In this document: positions 23,699 to 37,503 of the stretch, piece by piece
How positions within the stretch are numbered: the stretch's first letter is position 1
Layout: each line of letters opens with the position of its first letter
NCBI GenBank assembly: GCA_963965975.1
Contig: OZ014423.1
Location: 3,808,301-3,872,300 of the forward strand
Length of the DNA stretch: 64,000 nucleotides
Direction of reading: 5' to 3'
Source of the DNA: Xestospongia bergquistia
Lineage: Eukaryota; Porifera; Demospongiae; Haplosclerida; Petrosiidae
Notes under the pieces: model-generated
What the model saw: the letters and a program-made list of their open reading frames with translations, nothing else
What the model was told of the DNA's origin: nothing
Databases searched by the model: none
Translations under genes and position numbers: made by a program

Positions 23699-24739
23699 GT
23701 TACATTGTCCATACATTAATGTATACATGTACATTGAATGGACCTCTTAGCTAAGAATAGCCTCATATTATTACATGACATTAATCTATATTAAATTTCG
23801 ACACTAATAATAACTTGGTGGTTTTTTAGATGTAATGTTAATTTCTATATTGTTTATATAACATTGGCTTTACAACATTATTGACTATGTAAACAACATG
23901 TGACCACAAGCAAACTAATTTTCTAATTTTGTAGGTAGGAAAAAATGAGAGTGTTCAATCTATATAAGTGATGTTATGTATATTAACTAATACACTATAG
24001 TAAGTATACTATATATCTGTGCTACAGGTTTATGTATTTTTTCTCTCTGTTGCAATTTCTATGATATTCTTGTACTATCTTAGACTATTGTTACTCATAG
24101 CCTACTTGCTGCTATTAAGAGTTATGTAAGGTAAGAATAAGTGAATCTGAACAACAAACTATAGTTTAGTAAACGTCACTTACAGTTAGTCTTCTTGCTT
24201 AACCATTTTCTTTAAAAATACTAACATAACTAGTATGGGAAGATTTAACATTTTAATCATTTACATACATAGGAGCTATACTCTAATTTATTATATTGGT
24301 ATACATAGTTAGGTATGTTCTGTAGTTACTGTATATCTATTAAATCCACAGATACACACCTCAATATCTTATAAGAGAGATCCTTGTAACTGCTGTAGAC
24401 AATTATTTTAACCATGAAATGAAGCTGATTACACAACTTTAATTAACTACCTATGACTATGTACATCACTATACATAGAATAGTGTTTGTTCTTTAATAT
24501 TCTTTTGCAGTATTTAATGATAATAATTGAATAGTGGGCATTACAGAAATGGCAATATGCAATGGTGTTCTCTAATGACTTCAATCAGGTCTTAGATCAA
24601 CATAAGAGACATAAGTTAGGTAAATAACTGAATTCATCGTGTAAACTATCCTTTGTTAATATTGTCTCCTGACTACTACCTGAAATTTTAACAAATTAAT
24701 GAAAGTAATCAAATATAGTAGTATTAGCTATATATAGAG
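23699..24739. other. Intergenic region between the convergent genes A and B
   Basis: The 3' flank of gene A followed by the end of homology to gene B. No exon for Death, CARD or ZU5 domains is visible on either strand, so gene B has no C-terminal half here. Confidence 0.6.
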
Positions 24740-24947
24740 CCAAAAAATTAAATAATGAATAGTATTGAAACATGCTATTTTCTTAACAAGTAGATATACC
24801 TCCAACACTAGATGTGGGCACTTTCTTCTCAGGTTTGACAATGAGATTAATAACATTTGTAATAACAACTGAGGGAATACAAGAGATTACTGACATAATT
24901 AGAACCTTTTGTTGTTCTTGTCTGAACATGTTTAGATAATCTTTGTA

Positions 24948-26849
24948 TTACTTCAAAACACTAAATTTGTTGAGATGTTCTCTAATGGAGAAGTGGGTAA
25001 AATCTGATGATGGATAGAGTGACATGATCTCCCCACATACTTCATGTATATGTTGGACATAGTTATTTGGTAGTTGTACATCTTTGTAACTCTCAGTAAA
25101 AAGAGCTTTGGTAACAAGAGGGACAATCCAAAGATACGGTTCCTTTTCCCCAACAACTAATTGGATAGCAGATTTTTCATCATTAGTGGAAGTAACAATT
25201 TCTTTTAGCAGTACTCCTTTAGCAACTTCTCTAATAACATAGACAGTACGATTTCTCTGTTCATTATCCATGATATCCTTAACATTACCAGGTGCAATAA
25301 TGAACAATTTTGAAGTACATGGACATAATTTATTTTTAGATTAAGAACATCTTTGATGAGTGATGCACGAAGTTGATAACTTTCAATTAAACTGCTGTGA
25401 GACACAAGAATTGTAACACATTGGTTGGCTTCAGTAACCTCAACAATCACTTCAATATTATTCCCCTCCTCTTTCCAATAAATACCATTTTTCCACATAG
25501 TACAGAGTCGATGTAAAACTTGAATTGTTGGATTATAGGTAATATAACCAGATTTCATGGGAGTAGGAGGACAGCAAGTATAGGCTAAGCAATGAAGAAG
25601 AGTATGAAGAAAGCACATGGAGAGAAATTGTTGTGGTACATCACACCATTTCATGGCAAAATTGTAGACTAGTTAAGAAACGAATCAACATATCTGTATT
25701 ATGTTTAGGGAAAAGGTTAGCTAGAGTAGAGACAGGCATTATACCAGTATTACTGGCAATTGGTTTACGCTCACGATCAATGGTTTTATTGAATAAGACA
25801 CCATTTACATCAGTTAAAAGAGCTTTTTGGTCAATAATTACCCATGCATTTGCCAGAAACAAAATTAGACCTTTGCTTCCAAGAATGGTCAAAAACTCCA
25901 ACACTATGGATCTATCTGTCAAAAGACAAGGTTCATTTAGTTTCATTAATTGGGAACAAAGTTCATCTAAGCTAATGGCTACATCATCAAGCTGTTGAAG
26001 ATAAGAATTTAGACAGTGGCAGTGGTAGCTCATCTTATCATATCTGTCCACAACAGCTTCACAGCTCTCTTTTAATTTCCTCATACATTCTTTCACACCT
26101 TTTCCTCCTGGTCGATGACAGTCTACTGGCAAAAACCCTTTGTAATTCTGAAAACGAACAGCCATACTTGTTACATCATTTACAAAAGGCTGGAAGTCTT
26201 TTTCACTGGACAATTCATCAATATGACTTCCAATAACAAGTACTTGACTTGGGTTACTTAATTTTGTGCTCACATTTTCAACAAAGTTAAACCAAAAAAG
26301 AAGTTCTTTCTTAATTGTCTCCTCATCATCAGTAAGGTTACTTAAAATTGAAAAGACAGCTGGTGATCTCAACAACAGAGCTTCTAGTACTGCAGCATGG
26401 CTACTATAATATTCAGCATGTCCAGCAAAATCAAAAATTACAACATTTCCTATTTCATTACTGTGAACACTGTGGTACTCAATTCCGGTGGTTTGTAATA
26501 TAACATCTTCAACAAATTCTTCTGGATTATATTCATGAAAAAACCACTTGTCAGCACGATAAGAGATAACAGGAGCCAATGAACTTTTACCAGCTTCTGT
26601 TTTTCCACATAGAAATATTTTGGCATATGACTCTGTGAGATAGTCTCCTTGACATTTTTTGAATGGCTGAAACAATTTTAGTAATTCAAATCTATTACTG
26701 TTAGATGGTGGAATACAATCCAATGGCATTTGTTGATCATTGTCTAGTGCTACTCGATGATCTGGATTTAGCTGGTTATTATGTAAAAGGTAGTGTATGG
26801 TTTCTTTATTGCCACTTCTACAGGCTAAATGTAGTAGATTATTGTCATT
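24948..26849 (-). pseudogene. Gene B ROC-COR exon (frame broken, then restored, then truncated)
   Basis: It starts after acceptor atttttag with NDNNLLHLACRSGNKETIHY, 40 codons before the Met equivalent to that in gene A. Frame 1 is open from 26849 to about 25641 (ROC plus the start of COR), ending in FCHEMV and stop. A second frame continues the COR homology from 25654 to 25205, and the original frame resumes from 25307 to 24948. Aligned to gene A, the first switch is a 155-bp deletion between two TGG triplets (gene A 15569 and 15724) and the second is one lost T. The total loss of 156 bp is a multiple of three. Confidence 0.85.
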
Positions 26850-28465
26850 CTAAAAATTAAATAATGAAAATGATTTAGCAACTGTATTGTTGCAAGTAAT
26901 AGAATATATTATATATCATGGCTAACATTATGACATAAACAGATAAACTTTGTTATATATATATATGTTTCATAAACATGATCCATAACAGAAATCGTGT
27001 TTGCCATTATTGAAAAAAAGCTAACTTTCACATTTTAAAGTATTAGGCATGAAATCTTTACATTCTGGATCAATATTAATATGAAGAAGGAGTATTGAAC
27101 ATTATTAGCTCTGGAGATTAAAGTGTTTGTGTGTAACAATTCCACAGAACACTAGAAGTGAAAATTGTAGCACTGAAACTTCATTATTTTGCAAGTCCTA
27201 TTTAATTTCCTCCTTCCTTGTATATTTGTTCAATTTCATATCAACACTTTGTCTTTCATTTGAACATTCATTAAAACTCAGAACACAAAAGAAAAGAGAT
27301 AAGGAGATCCTCACTAAGCAGTTGTTCTAACATGTTTACTCTATGTAGTGAACACTATGTATGAGGAGACCAATTACTGTTTTTCATAGATAAATTCAAT
27401 GATATTAAGCAAGTTATACTACATTCATTTATAACAGTTAGCTCATAAATAACCAAAAAGAAACAATGATTCACTTGAAGTAAAATGTACTGCCATATTA
27501 CTAAGTATTATATCCAAGTAATTAACTGAATTTAATTATTATTAGAAAGTCAGCAATGAGGTTTTAAGCTTTAGATTTAGTTTATGTACCTATTTTGTCC
27601 AATGTAAACAGATCTATGAGTGACACTCACTGACAAGGCAGAGTCAAGAAAAACTATCTTATTAATTCATGCAATACTATTTATCATTTATACTAATGAC
27701 AGCCAAATAGGAGACATGACTAATACTATGAGAATGACAGTTCATGCTACTTCATTTTTGCAGATTTTTAGACAGTAGGATATTTTATAGTGAACCAGTA
27801 TGATAAAATTTACAGTTTTCTAATAGATCATGTGAATCATGATTGTACCTAGAAATAAACAAATGTCTTCAAAACATTTCAATATGTTTCTACCTGAACT
27901 TTGAAATCAGTACAATATATATGAACTTTCTAAGAATCCTATTATTTAATTATAGGAAAATCAATGAAGAATGCATTCTCAAATTATAAAAGAGGGCCAA
28001 AACTATTGAAGCCACAAAGAGAGAGGTAAGTCACAACAGTGTACACAACTGTTAATGTGAGTCATGTGGGAGGGGGATTAATAAAGAGAACATAGCACAT
28101 ATAATTGGTAAGCAATTAATTATTCATAATCACTAATTATGTAATCATTAAATGATTATTGTCATTGGTAAATTTAGACATTTGACATTTGACACTTTGC
28201 AGGAGAAATTTAAGAGATAAAAGAAATCTGGAAAAAAATCCATTCTTTTGTATTGACAACATATATCATAGTTAGTATGTTTGTTGTACTTTTACAACTG
28301 TGAATGAATTTGGATTATTGTTCTTGGAATTTTTTTGTCAAAACATGTTTTTTAAATATTTGAAATAGTGGGCAGTCTGGGTATGATACAGGTTTGTATC
28401 ATTTTTAAGTACCACATGTCATATTTCACAAGGAATATTTCATAAATAACTATAATGTGACTGAC

Positions 28466-28567
28466 TTTGTCTATAGCATTCATATCAGCTTGTCCTACTT
28501 CATGTAATAACTTTAAAATTTCAAAATGACCCTTTTGAGCTGCATAATGTGCTGGTGTTTGTCCAAA
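28466..28567 (-). CDS. Gene B ankyrin exon (TPAH subtype, last before ROC exon)
   Basis: A 102-bp phase-0 exon on the minus strand, after an acceptor in a T-rich tract (ttttctag) and before donor gtcagt. It codes FGQTPAHYAAQKGHFEILKL, then LHEVGQADMNAIDK. It corresponds in place and subtype to gene A exon 12586-12687. The reading frame is intact. Confidence 0.8.
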
Positions 28568-28666
28568 CTAGAAAAAAAATTAAAATTTTTTAATTATAAA
28601 AATTACATCAACAATATTCTATATCTATTAAATATTGATTAAAATCTAGATATAATATGCACTGAC

Positions 28667-28768
28667 CAACTTGTCACAAATATTGGGATCTGCTTTGAAG
28701 TTTAATAGTAGCTGTATGACATCATAGTGACCTCCATCTGAAGCAAGATGTAGAGCTGTTTTCTGAAA
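28667..28768 (-). CDS. Gene B ankyrin exon
   Basis: A 102-bp minus-strand exon, acceptor attctag, donor gtcagt, coding FQKTALHLASDGGHYDVIQL, then LLNFKADPNICDKL. It is one of four near-identical QKTALH-type exons in this gene, each within similar intron sequence. Confidence 0.8.
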
Positions 28769-29851
28769 CTAGAATAAATACACAGGTATATAATGTTGAT
28801 TATTATATAAGATTAAAAGTTCATTAGAATATTATATTACATATCTATGGAAAAATAAACGACATATTAAAGTCAAAACAAAATTAAAAATTTATAAAAT
28901 TTTCCTAAGATGCTTTTGATTGTGTTGGTAATTGAAGTCATTTCTCTATTATTGAAAACTGGACATTTTTGAAGTATTAATGATAAAATGATATACATGT
29001 ATTAAGGGTAGAAGCTAAATTTATAAGACTTTTCTCAGGGTTAAATCGCACAAGGCTAGGTCTTTGAGTAATCATGCTTAGGGTGAATCAAGTGCTGGTT
29101 AGAAGAGTAAATTAAATGAATTGTTGTTAAATGTGTCTCCAGATGTTTCACACAATTAAATTCATTCAATGCTTTAATACTCACACACACACACATATAT
29201 ATATATAACATACAAAAAGTGGACTTTGGCTTTCCATACTAATATAATCCAAAATAACTTTATAATAGTCTACCATGGAAATTTGTCACTGAATAAAAGT
29301 TATTTTCTATGCTTAATGATTAGAGAGAACTTGGACTACATTATTATGTTTATACAATTATTACTATATATAATAATTGTAATACCTGGTAAGAAAAAAA
29401 GGGATGAGTAATGCTTTGACATTTGGATCATAGCTACCATTGCCACACCAATTTTAACACTCACATAACATCAAGTTTAAATTTGATTTACATATTTAGT
29501 GTATGACACTCCCTTTGTACCAATATTAAAATGGGATTGACTTATAAATTGGCTACACTTAAAGTTCAGACTTTTGGGTGGGATATAGTAAGTATTTGAA
29601 AGTGTAATATAACACTGACAAGACCACTGTGAATATGAAGATGATTTCAAGGACATTTACTACTAATATAACAGGCCACACTGAGTGATAGCTGCCAATG
29701 ACTTCATTTGTTAATTCTTTACTAACAAAATATTTAAACATCATGTCAACATAGAAATTTTTAATAACCACACTCATAACATTTTATATCTATTAGATAA
29801 TGATTTAAATCTAGTAACATTTACTAATGTTTATACACAATATGCACTGAC

Positions 29852-29950
29852 CAAGTCACAAATATTGGGATTTGCTTTGGAATTTAGTAGTAGCTGTATA
29901 ATATCACAGTGACCTCCTTTCAAGGCTATATGTAGAGCTGTTTTCTGATT
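29852..29950 (-). CDS. Gene B ankyrin exon
   Basis: A 99-bp minus-strand exon in phase 0 (acceptor cttctag, donor gtcagt) coding NQKTALHIALKGGHCDIIQL, then LLNSKANPNICDL, one complete ankyrin repeat. Confidence 0.8.
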
Positions 29951-30533
29951 CTAGAAGAAGCACACATATATTTATTGTTGATTATAATAACATAAGAATT
30001 TACAGAATATTATATTACATATCTATAGATAAACAGATTACATATTTTAACTAAACAAGATTAAATAAAGTAGTTAAAATTGTCCTAAGATACTTTGGTT
30101 GCATCGTCATTGGAGTTGCTATTAAACAATGGTGTGTTAAAGTAGTCATGATAAAAAATAAGGAATTTTTATAATTAAAGGAAAACAGTAGCAATTGCTA
30201 CATGTTCTTATATTTAGAGTTTAGGATCTCAGAATTAAACATTAAAGGATGACATATTCAACATTAATGCCTCATCAATACTAGTGTCACTTTGAAATAC
30301 ATGTATAGATGACTTAATTTTGGAAAGATTCATGACTCATGAATCTACTTGTAGTCTATATCTCTTTCACAGCAAAATGTTTTTGACAGAAACAGTATGA
30401 CATACTAGTGTGAATACCAAAATACTTCAAGAAAATGAATTATTACAACAGTACATATATAACATTCCATGTCTATTAGCACTCCTTTTAATCTAGTAAG
30501 ATGTAGTAATCATAATACACATTATAAACTGAC

Positions 30534-30632
30534 CATGTCACAAATATTGGGATCTGCATTCAAATTTAAGAGTAGCTTTACGATATCACAGTGACCTCCT
30601 TCCAAGGCTAAATGCAGAGCTGTTTGCTGATT
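30534..30632 (-). CDS. Gene B ankyrin exon
   Basis: A 99-bp minus-strand exon in phase 0 (acceptor cctctag, donor gtcagt) coding NQQTALHLALEGGHCDIVKL, then LLNLNADPNICDM, one complete ankyrin repeat very similar to the one at 29852. Confidence 0.8.
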
Positions 30633-31713
30633 CTAGAGGAAGTACACAAGTATTTCTCATTAATTATTAAAAAATAATAATTGATAGAATTTTAAAGTAT
30701 ATATCTTTGAGAGCCCACATATTATAACTAAGAAATAGATATTAAAATTTTTAAAATTGTCTTATTATATATTTATATCTTGATACAATTGGTACAGAAT
30801 GTTCAAATTCTGGTAAAGTATTTACTGAAGAAGGAGTATTGAATATTACTGCCTCAGTATATTAAAGTGTCTGTGTGTTATCATTCCATAATGACACTAG
30901 AAGTGAAAATTGTGACACTAAAATTTAAACAATCACAATAAACCAGAAAATAAAAAAATACAAGGATATCTTGACTCAGTAGTTGCTTTAATACTCTCTA
31001 TATTATATCCAGTGACATGGTTTTTCATATATAAATTTGATTTTATTGACCATATTATATAATCTTCATCAATAACACTTAACTCATAAATGACACTAGT
31101 AGCAAAAAACAAAATAAACATTGATTCATTTAATGTAAGCTGTACTGTCATGTTTCCAAGTGTTATATCCGAGCAATCAATTAGGTTTTATACTTTAGAT
31201 TATGCATAAAATTTTATTTCATGTAAACAAATCTATGGGTAACAGTCACTGAGAGAGTATGGTCATGTAAAACTTAATCATTAATTCATAATTATAATAT
31301 AATTTATGATTTATATTAGTTATAGGATGCATAAGGCAACAAGGACAAATAATATGGAAACATCAGTCTATCTATGCAGTAAGATATTTTAGACATAAAA
31401 AATCACCATTTGTCTAGTTGATCATGGGAACCATGGTTTTGCTTACAAATGAACAAAATGGTTTGTTCACTTGTCAATGTGCTTTTAAATGAATTTGGAA
31501 ATCAGTTCAAAAGATATGAAGTTTTGAAAAATGCTATTGCACAATCACAGGTAAATCAGTATAGAATGCATTATAAAAGATATTTAATAATATTAAACGA
31601 CAAACAGACAGGTAATCACACAATAATACAACTTTTAGGTATGAGCAATCACAAAACGTCATACTTTAAAGCAAGAACTAGAAAACTAGAAAAGAACATC
31701 CTTCCTTACTTAC

Positions 31714-31815
31714 TATGTCTGTAGTATTTATATCAACATTTCCATTTTCAATTAATAACTTTAGAGCATCAATATGACCCTTCAGTGCAGCATAATGTGC
31801 TGGTGTTCGTTTAAT
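31714..31815 (-). CDS. Gene B ankyrin exon (TPAH subtype)
   Basis: A 102-bp minus-strand exon in phase 0 (acceptor ttttttag, donor gtaagt) coding IKRTPAHYAALKGHIDALKL, then LIENGNVDINTTDI. It belongs with the 34-residue TPAH subtype rather than the 33-residue QKTALH subtype, so two kinds of repeat exon are interleaved in this gene. Confidence 0.8.
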
Positions 31816-33764
31816 CTAAAAAAATTATTTAATAATAAATTACCCAATTATTGTTATTGTGTCATCAAGAGCATCAACACACTCAAGTCAACATAAAAAG
31901 AGGCAAGAAAGTAAAAATACACATGATACAACACAACGCACATACACAAATCACGCCCATTAAACCTCATGATACTATTATGTCTATGAATACTGCTACA
32001 AATAATATTTATAAATAAATTTTGTATATCATATTGTGTATAAAACTTTACACATAAACATTTTTGAATTTACAGTAGTAATTTGAGGGAGCAACAAAGA
32101 AAGTATTTTTGTCAACAGTATGGTATCTTTTTTGGTATTGAGAAAACTTTAATGAGGTAAAGCTATCATTAGTTTTTTGCAGTAGTGTAAATATTTATAA
32201 TGGAATGACAAAAATGAATCAAAACAAAAAAAAAGGCAACAAGGGATGAAATACTTGTATAATCTGCGTGTCTAATAGAGTCTACACTTGTTTCTTTTGC
32301 TTTCAAGGACTTTGGATAATTAATTAGGTAGTATTCTTTGACAATATATTAACGATTAAGTAGTCAGTCAACTCACTAGTAATACTACATGATTGACTCT
32401 TTAAACTATTATCCAAGATTAGGATCTATGTTCTGGAATATTTCATAACACATTACTGACCTGACCTGTTGATTTTTTTTGTAGCAACTTAAGTTATAGT
32501 ATGTTTTTTATGGTGCTATTAAGGTGGTAGTTAGAAAGCTATAACATACTGTTAATTTTAGTCATTGTACATTATAATATGTTAGGAAATGATAGCTATG
32601 CTATTCAATAAGCTCTTATTTATAGCCTGTGTCACCAGATTTCTCAAGGTGTTGCAGAACACATTGTCACCTGGTAATAGAAGTCTTGATAGTGTGAAGG
32701 ATACGATACTCTCATCTACTACATGCACTATAAGTGTTGCATTTCACATTGTGAGTATTGTTAGTGATAACTAGTAATAATAATGTAAAGGATTGTGTCT
32801 CTGCACTTCAACATACAAATAAACATAATTAAATGTTAATAATCAGTATTTTATCACAGTAACAGCTACTGTCACTACAACTATATTGCTACATTAATGC
32901 TGTTCAGTATTGTCTATTAATTGACAATCAGAACATAATAATATACATGATTAAAAAGTATATTTCTTTAGTAAAATATGTCAATAAATACTTCTGTATA
33001 ATGTAGTTGTAACATCGCCACATTAATATTGCACAAAATGTTTACTACCTTTAGTATAAAGTAGATAAATTGGAAACCATAGTTTGTATACATCATGTAC
33101 AAAATAACTGTGTAGTACAACATGTACATTAAATGAACTTAACTACATAACTATCACATTTATAATGATTATTAATTCTATCAACATGATATAAACATTG
33201 AAACATGATTTTACAAGCAATTACAAAATATGTCCAGTATTCCAACACGTCAAGATTTATTATTAAAATGGGAAAGGTTTATTTGTATTAGTAACCATAT
33301 ATAATTTATATGTGCTAAGAACAGCCCAAAAATGCCATATACATCAGTGATATTACTCTTTGTCCATCAATATCAATAATTAAAGATAATTGCTTCTTCT
33401 AAATGTAACCACTGAATTAGTCAAATTAGTAATACCAATTGTACTAACGGTATAAAAACACACTATTCATGATTCTACATGCAGCCAAATTTTGTGATCA
33501 CTCAATGCAGCAACTACATGTGCAAAATCAATACTTAGACAAAAAATGTCCATAATAAATAGCCTAAAATTATGACATATTTTGCAACAACTACACTGTA
33601 ATAATAATCAATTTTGTATTAGCATAATAACATAAATGTGTCTTAATGACTATATTTCAAGTCATTGACAAATATATAAATCACTCTAGTTTTCATATCA
33701 TCCTATATCTATAAAACTGATTTAAATCTAAAAATATGTAATAATCTCTATATCATACACTGAC

Positions 33765-33863
33765 CTTGTCACATGTATTAGGATCTGCATTGAACTTTAA
33801 CAGTAGCTGTATGATATTACAGTTACCCATTTCTGATGCTAGATGCAGAGCTGTTTTTTGATC
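33765..33863 (-). CDS. Gene B ankyrin exon
   Basis: A 99-bp minus-strand exon in phase 0 (acceptor tccttag, donor gtcagt) coding DQKTALHLASEMGNCNIIQL, then LLKFNADPNTCDK, one complete ankyrin repeat. Confidence 0.78.
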
Positions 33864-36786
33864 CTAAGGAAAGTACACAAGTATCCATTGTTGTCTATAA
33901 TAACACAAATGTTAAACAATATTATTATTGCATACTTATGATAAAATGGACCACATATTGAAATTAACCAGTTATATACTTTGTTTGTGTTAGTAATTCA
34001 GTTGTTTTTCTTGTATGCAAAATTGGAGTTTTTGAAGTAGTTTAGATAAAATGATAAAGAAGTCCCATTATTAAGGATTGAAAAAGCCCCATATGTAAGT
34101 TCTCCTGCTTCAAAGGTCAGGGAAATGTTAATTAATTTAAATAAATTGCTTAACACTTGCTTGGACTTTGGCCAGAATGCTGGCAGGAATTATATTCATT
34201 AGTTGCTACTTGCATGATATTCATTGAATACAGTAAACATTCATTCAATGCTCTTAATACTCACATATATTATACAAAATAAAAAGAAAATATGGATATT
34301 GACTTTGCATATAAACATTGTCTAAAACATCTTTATAACTGTCTAGCATGTAAATAACGTTAGAGAAAAAATAACTACAATTTTACACTGTTCACATTGA
34401 GAATAAAATTTAACTTCATGTTTTAACTCTGGTTAGGAAGGAAATAATGAAAATGTGATTTGTATCAATCAATACACTTTGAATGTCCATAGATTGTAAC
34501 AAAACCAGAGTGTTAACTATTTAGGAAAGTCACAAACCAGAATCTCATAGAAAATGAATGACACTCAAAATTTGTAATCATTAACAAATGATTGTACATT
34601 GTTTTTTCTAGCTTCATCAGAAAAGTTCAGAAGTTGTTGAAATATCTTCAAAAGTAAGTAAAACTAGGATAGGTAAGTGGTATGAAAGAACTGGGACACC
34701 AGTACTGTATAGACATATTCTATTTTATATCAGTTCACCAATGTTCTCTCACTCCAAAATACAGTCATATTAGTCTATATTAATATCTTCTTTATATTAA
34801 TATAAGTGTTAGCATAACAAGTATAACATTTAGTCAAAAAATAAGAGATGAGAAATACTTTCATATTTGTATCATAGCTACCAACAATTACTTAACAAGA
34901 ATTCTTAGTAACACCTAAAATGTTTTCAGGTTTGTACTTCATTTATACCTATAGTGGTACCTCCTTCAATGACAAAATATTTTTAGGAAATAACTAGTGT
35001 AATGTCATATTACTAGTCAAATATTTAGTCAATAGAACTTAATTATTAATAGAAATGTTCATGTCATTTGTGGATTGATATTCACTGACTATGAATATTA
35101 TTTACCATAAGACATAGTTACATCAATAAATACAAGTCTACTATTTTATAATAACATCATAATGCTAACTTAAGAAGACTTCAAAGGTTAGGTGAACAAA
35201 ATAAGAAGCTAAAAATGTAACAAATTAAAAATTACATAGCAAGAAAAGCTTTGACTTAGGTATAAATACACATTAATCTTGTTAGAAATATTTGGATCTG
35301 TGTTTGATTATAAAAGAAGCTAGACTGTTTCATCATGGTATTATATGACGCATAATATTAGGTGGTCTATTGATTCTAATGATAAAGCAGAAAAGAATGG
35401 CATTAAAAGTATGGCTACCACAATATTAAAATGTTACAGTAAGAGAAAATAACTAAGTGTGGTAGTCAGTTACAATAATTATAGTGAAGATATCACAATA
35501 ATCTTCAACATTGTACTATAGAGTTAGCATGGCTTCAAAATATGTTACCATAAATGAAAATATCACATGTCACAAGACTTTACCATTCCCAAATTACAAA
35601 TTTATATAAAACAATGACCTTGTTTTGTTTTTTTTTGACTTCTATTAAAAAAACTACTAGAAAACATGATGTGACTTGTTTTTGCATTTATGATCAGAAA
35701 TATGTGTACACAGATAAAGTAGTGACTGTTTGTGACAGACTTGGTCTATTCCTTACTAAATATAGCAATAAAACAAGTTTGTTTATTTTATTATTAAGAT
35801 AACAAAAGGTTAGAATTTACTAACATAAATCACACTGAAAGTATAAACACTTAAACACTGAAAACTAAATAATTACAAGATATATAGCATCACTTATAGT
35901 AAAATGAGAAATTTTATATCTTATAAACATTTAAAGCTATACACTAAATATTATGTTTTGTGCAGACTGTACTTTTTGTTTACTTACAATAACTAACTGA
36001 TTACCTAAAATATAGCCCTGCAAGCCACTAACTCTTATACAGTATTATAACTGTGCTTAAGACAATACTATAAGTATTTTAGTGACTAGTGATGTTGCTA
36101 TTGAAATGGTATATATTACTGAAGAAAACCTAAACTCATTCTGACTATATTTTACTAAAATATTAATGTCTACTCATTAACTTTGTTAAATTTTGAAAGG
36201 GTAAGTAAAAGAAAAAATGTTTAGTTTCTGGTAGTGAAAGATAATGGAAAATGTTAAATTTAAATTTAATATAAAATAGTGTTGATGATCTATGACTGAA
36301 AATATGACCTGTAGTTTTGATATATTGACTGTCAATGAAACAGCTATGTTGGATGTTTATATAAGATTTTTACTCAATGTTTATTACTATATTTTGGTGT
36401 AAAACTATACATTGCACTATGGATTGTTATACTTCACTGTGGCTTTAAGAGTATCATACTCTGGTTTTCAACTACTGGTATGTACATACAAAATATTTTA
36501 ATATCCTATTATTTCATCATGATATGGATTCCTATAGTGCAATGTTATGACCTATAAAATATAGCTCATTAACTTTTATTTTAAATGACTATACTAAAAC
36601 CTTACTTTTCAATGCACTATGTATTGTATCTATACATAAGACATATATGACTTTAAAAGTAAAATTTTTATCTGACTACTCATGAAAACAATATGTTGTT
36701 TATAAAAAAACTTGTAATTGTGAAATTAATGAGATACCCTTTTAATAAAAAAGAATCATTTATAATTCCCAAAAGGTATAACCTAC
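33864..36786. other. Long gene B intron
   Basis: AT-rich with only the dead ankyrin exon at 35276-35376. The open frame at 35554-35802 is not domain-like. Confidence 0.5.
35276..35376 (-). pseudogene. Decayed ankyrin exon within a gene B intron
   Basis: The plus-strand sequence lines up by eye with the inner part of the exons at 33765 and 30534 (matching the AATATTTGGATCTG and CTATTGATTCT boundary stretches and the intervening spacing), but the minus-strand frame contains several stops. It appears to be a former repeat exon now degraded, or a dead duplication product. Confidence 0.5.
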
Positions 36787-36867
36787 ATGTGAGTCTTGAG
36801 AATTAACATCTACTTTCTTCTCAATAGCTTCTTCCACTATATCTACTAGTCCACCTTTCAGCAGCCG
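36787..36867 (-). CDS. Gene B probable first ankyrin-type exon
   Basis: An 81-bp minus-strand exon, acceptor atgttag, donor gtaggt, coding RLLKGGLVDIVEEAIEKKVD, then VNSQDSH. The G.VD.V.EAI...VDVN pattern is that of an N-terminal ankyrin repeat and is similar in type to gene A exon 8489-8590. Confidence 0.6.
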
Positions 36868-37103
36868 CTAACATAATTTCATTCTAATAAATCATAACAA
36901 GTAAATACAGATAATATACATCATAATAAATACAACAGTATATACTAGTGTTGAGTTTAATTACATATAATTGTGACAAGCACATTTAGTCTTCTTATTA
37001 GGTATAACAAAAGGTAACAAAGCATGCTCACTGTTCACTTCACTAAAAAATTAAAACTAGTATCATTACTGCCTGAAATATATTATACCCAACATAATAT
37101 TAC

Positions 37104-37211
37104 GTGAGCAAATAAATCTGGAGTGACTCCTGTGTAATACAAATGATTACTCAATTTCTCAACATTTCTTTTCAAATGGTATATGAAGTCAATTGGTAAC
37201 ACTATTGTACC
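37104..37211 (-). CDS. Gene B candidate upstream exon, no recognised domain
   Basis: A 108-bp open stretch on the minus strand bounded by acceptor acctctag and donor gtaata, phase 0, coding GTIVLPIDFIYHLKRNVEKL, then SNHLYYTGVTPDLFAH. No domain is recognised. It is supported only by splice sites, phase and open frame. Confidence 0.4.
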
Positions 37212-37503
37212 CTAGAGGTACATGGTATGATTTAAAACAAATGCTTTAATGATAGTTCCTAGCTATAGAATCAATATTAAAAGAATGATAGTGTGATGAA
37301 AACAGAATATGGCTACACAACAATTATATCAGTAAAGGTGATAATAATTATCCATTAAATGTATTGTTATGAGTATAAGGACTTAGGGAATAAATAGGAG
37401 ACATTTTAATGTAATGCAAGTATGTACATTTACTGAATACTAATGAAACAACAAATGCTTGAGTTATTCTAAACATTGACCTTAACTACATACATGTATA
37501 CAC

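Noticed and set aside
25633..25998. Plus-strand open frame of 121 codons
   Set aside because: It is antisense to the gene B ROC-COR exon.
29180..29210. CA/TA microsatellite as a functional element
   Set aside because: An ordinary short dinucleotide repeat, like those near 26950, 41780 and 53170.
32589..32774. Plus-strand 61-codon open frame in a gene B intron
   Set aside because: No recognised motif and no supporting splice sites or repeat similarity.
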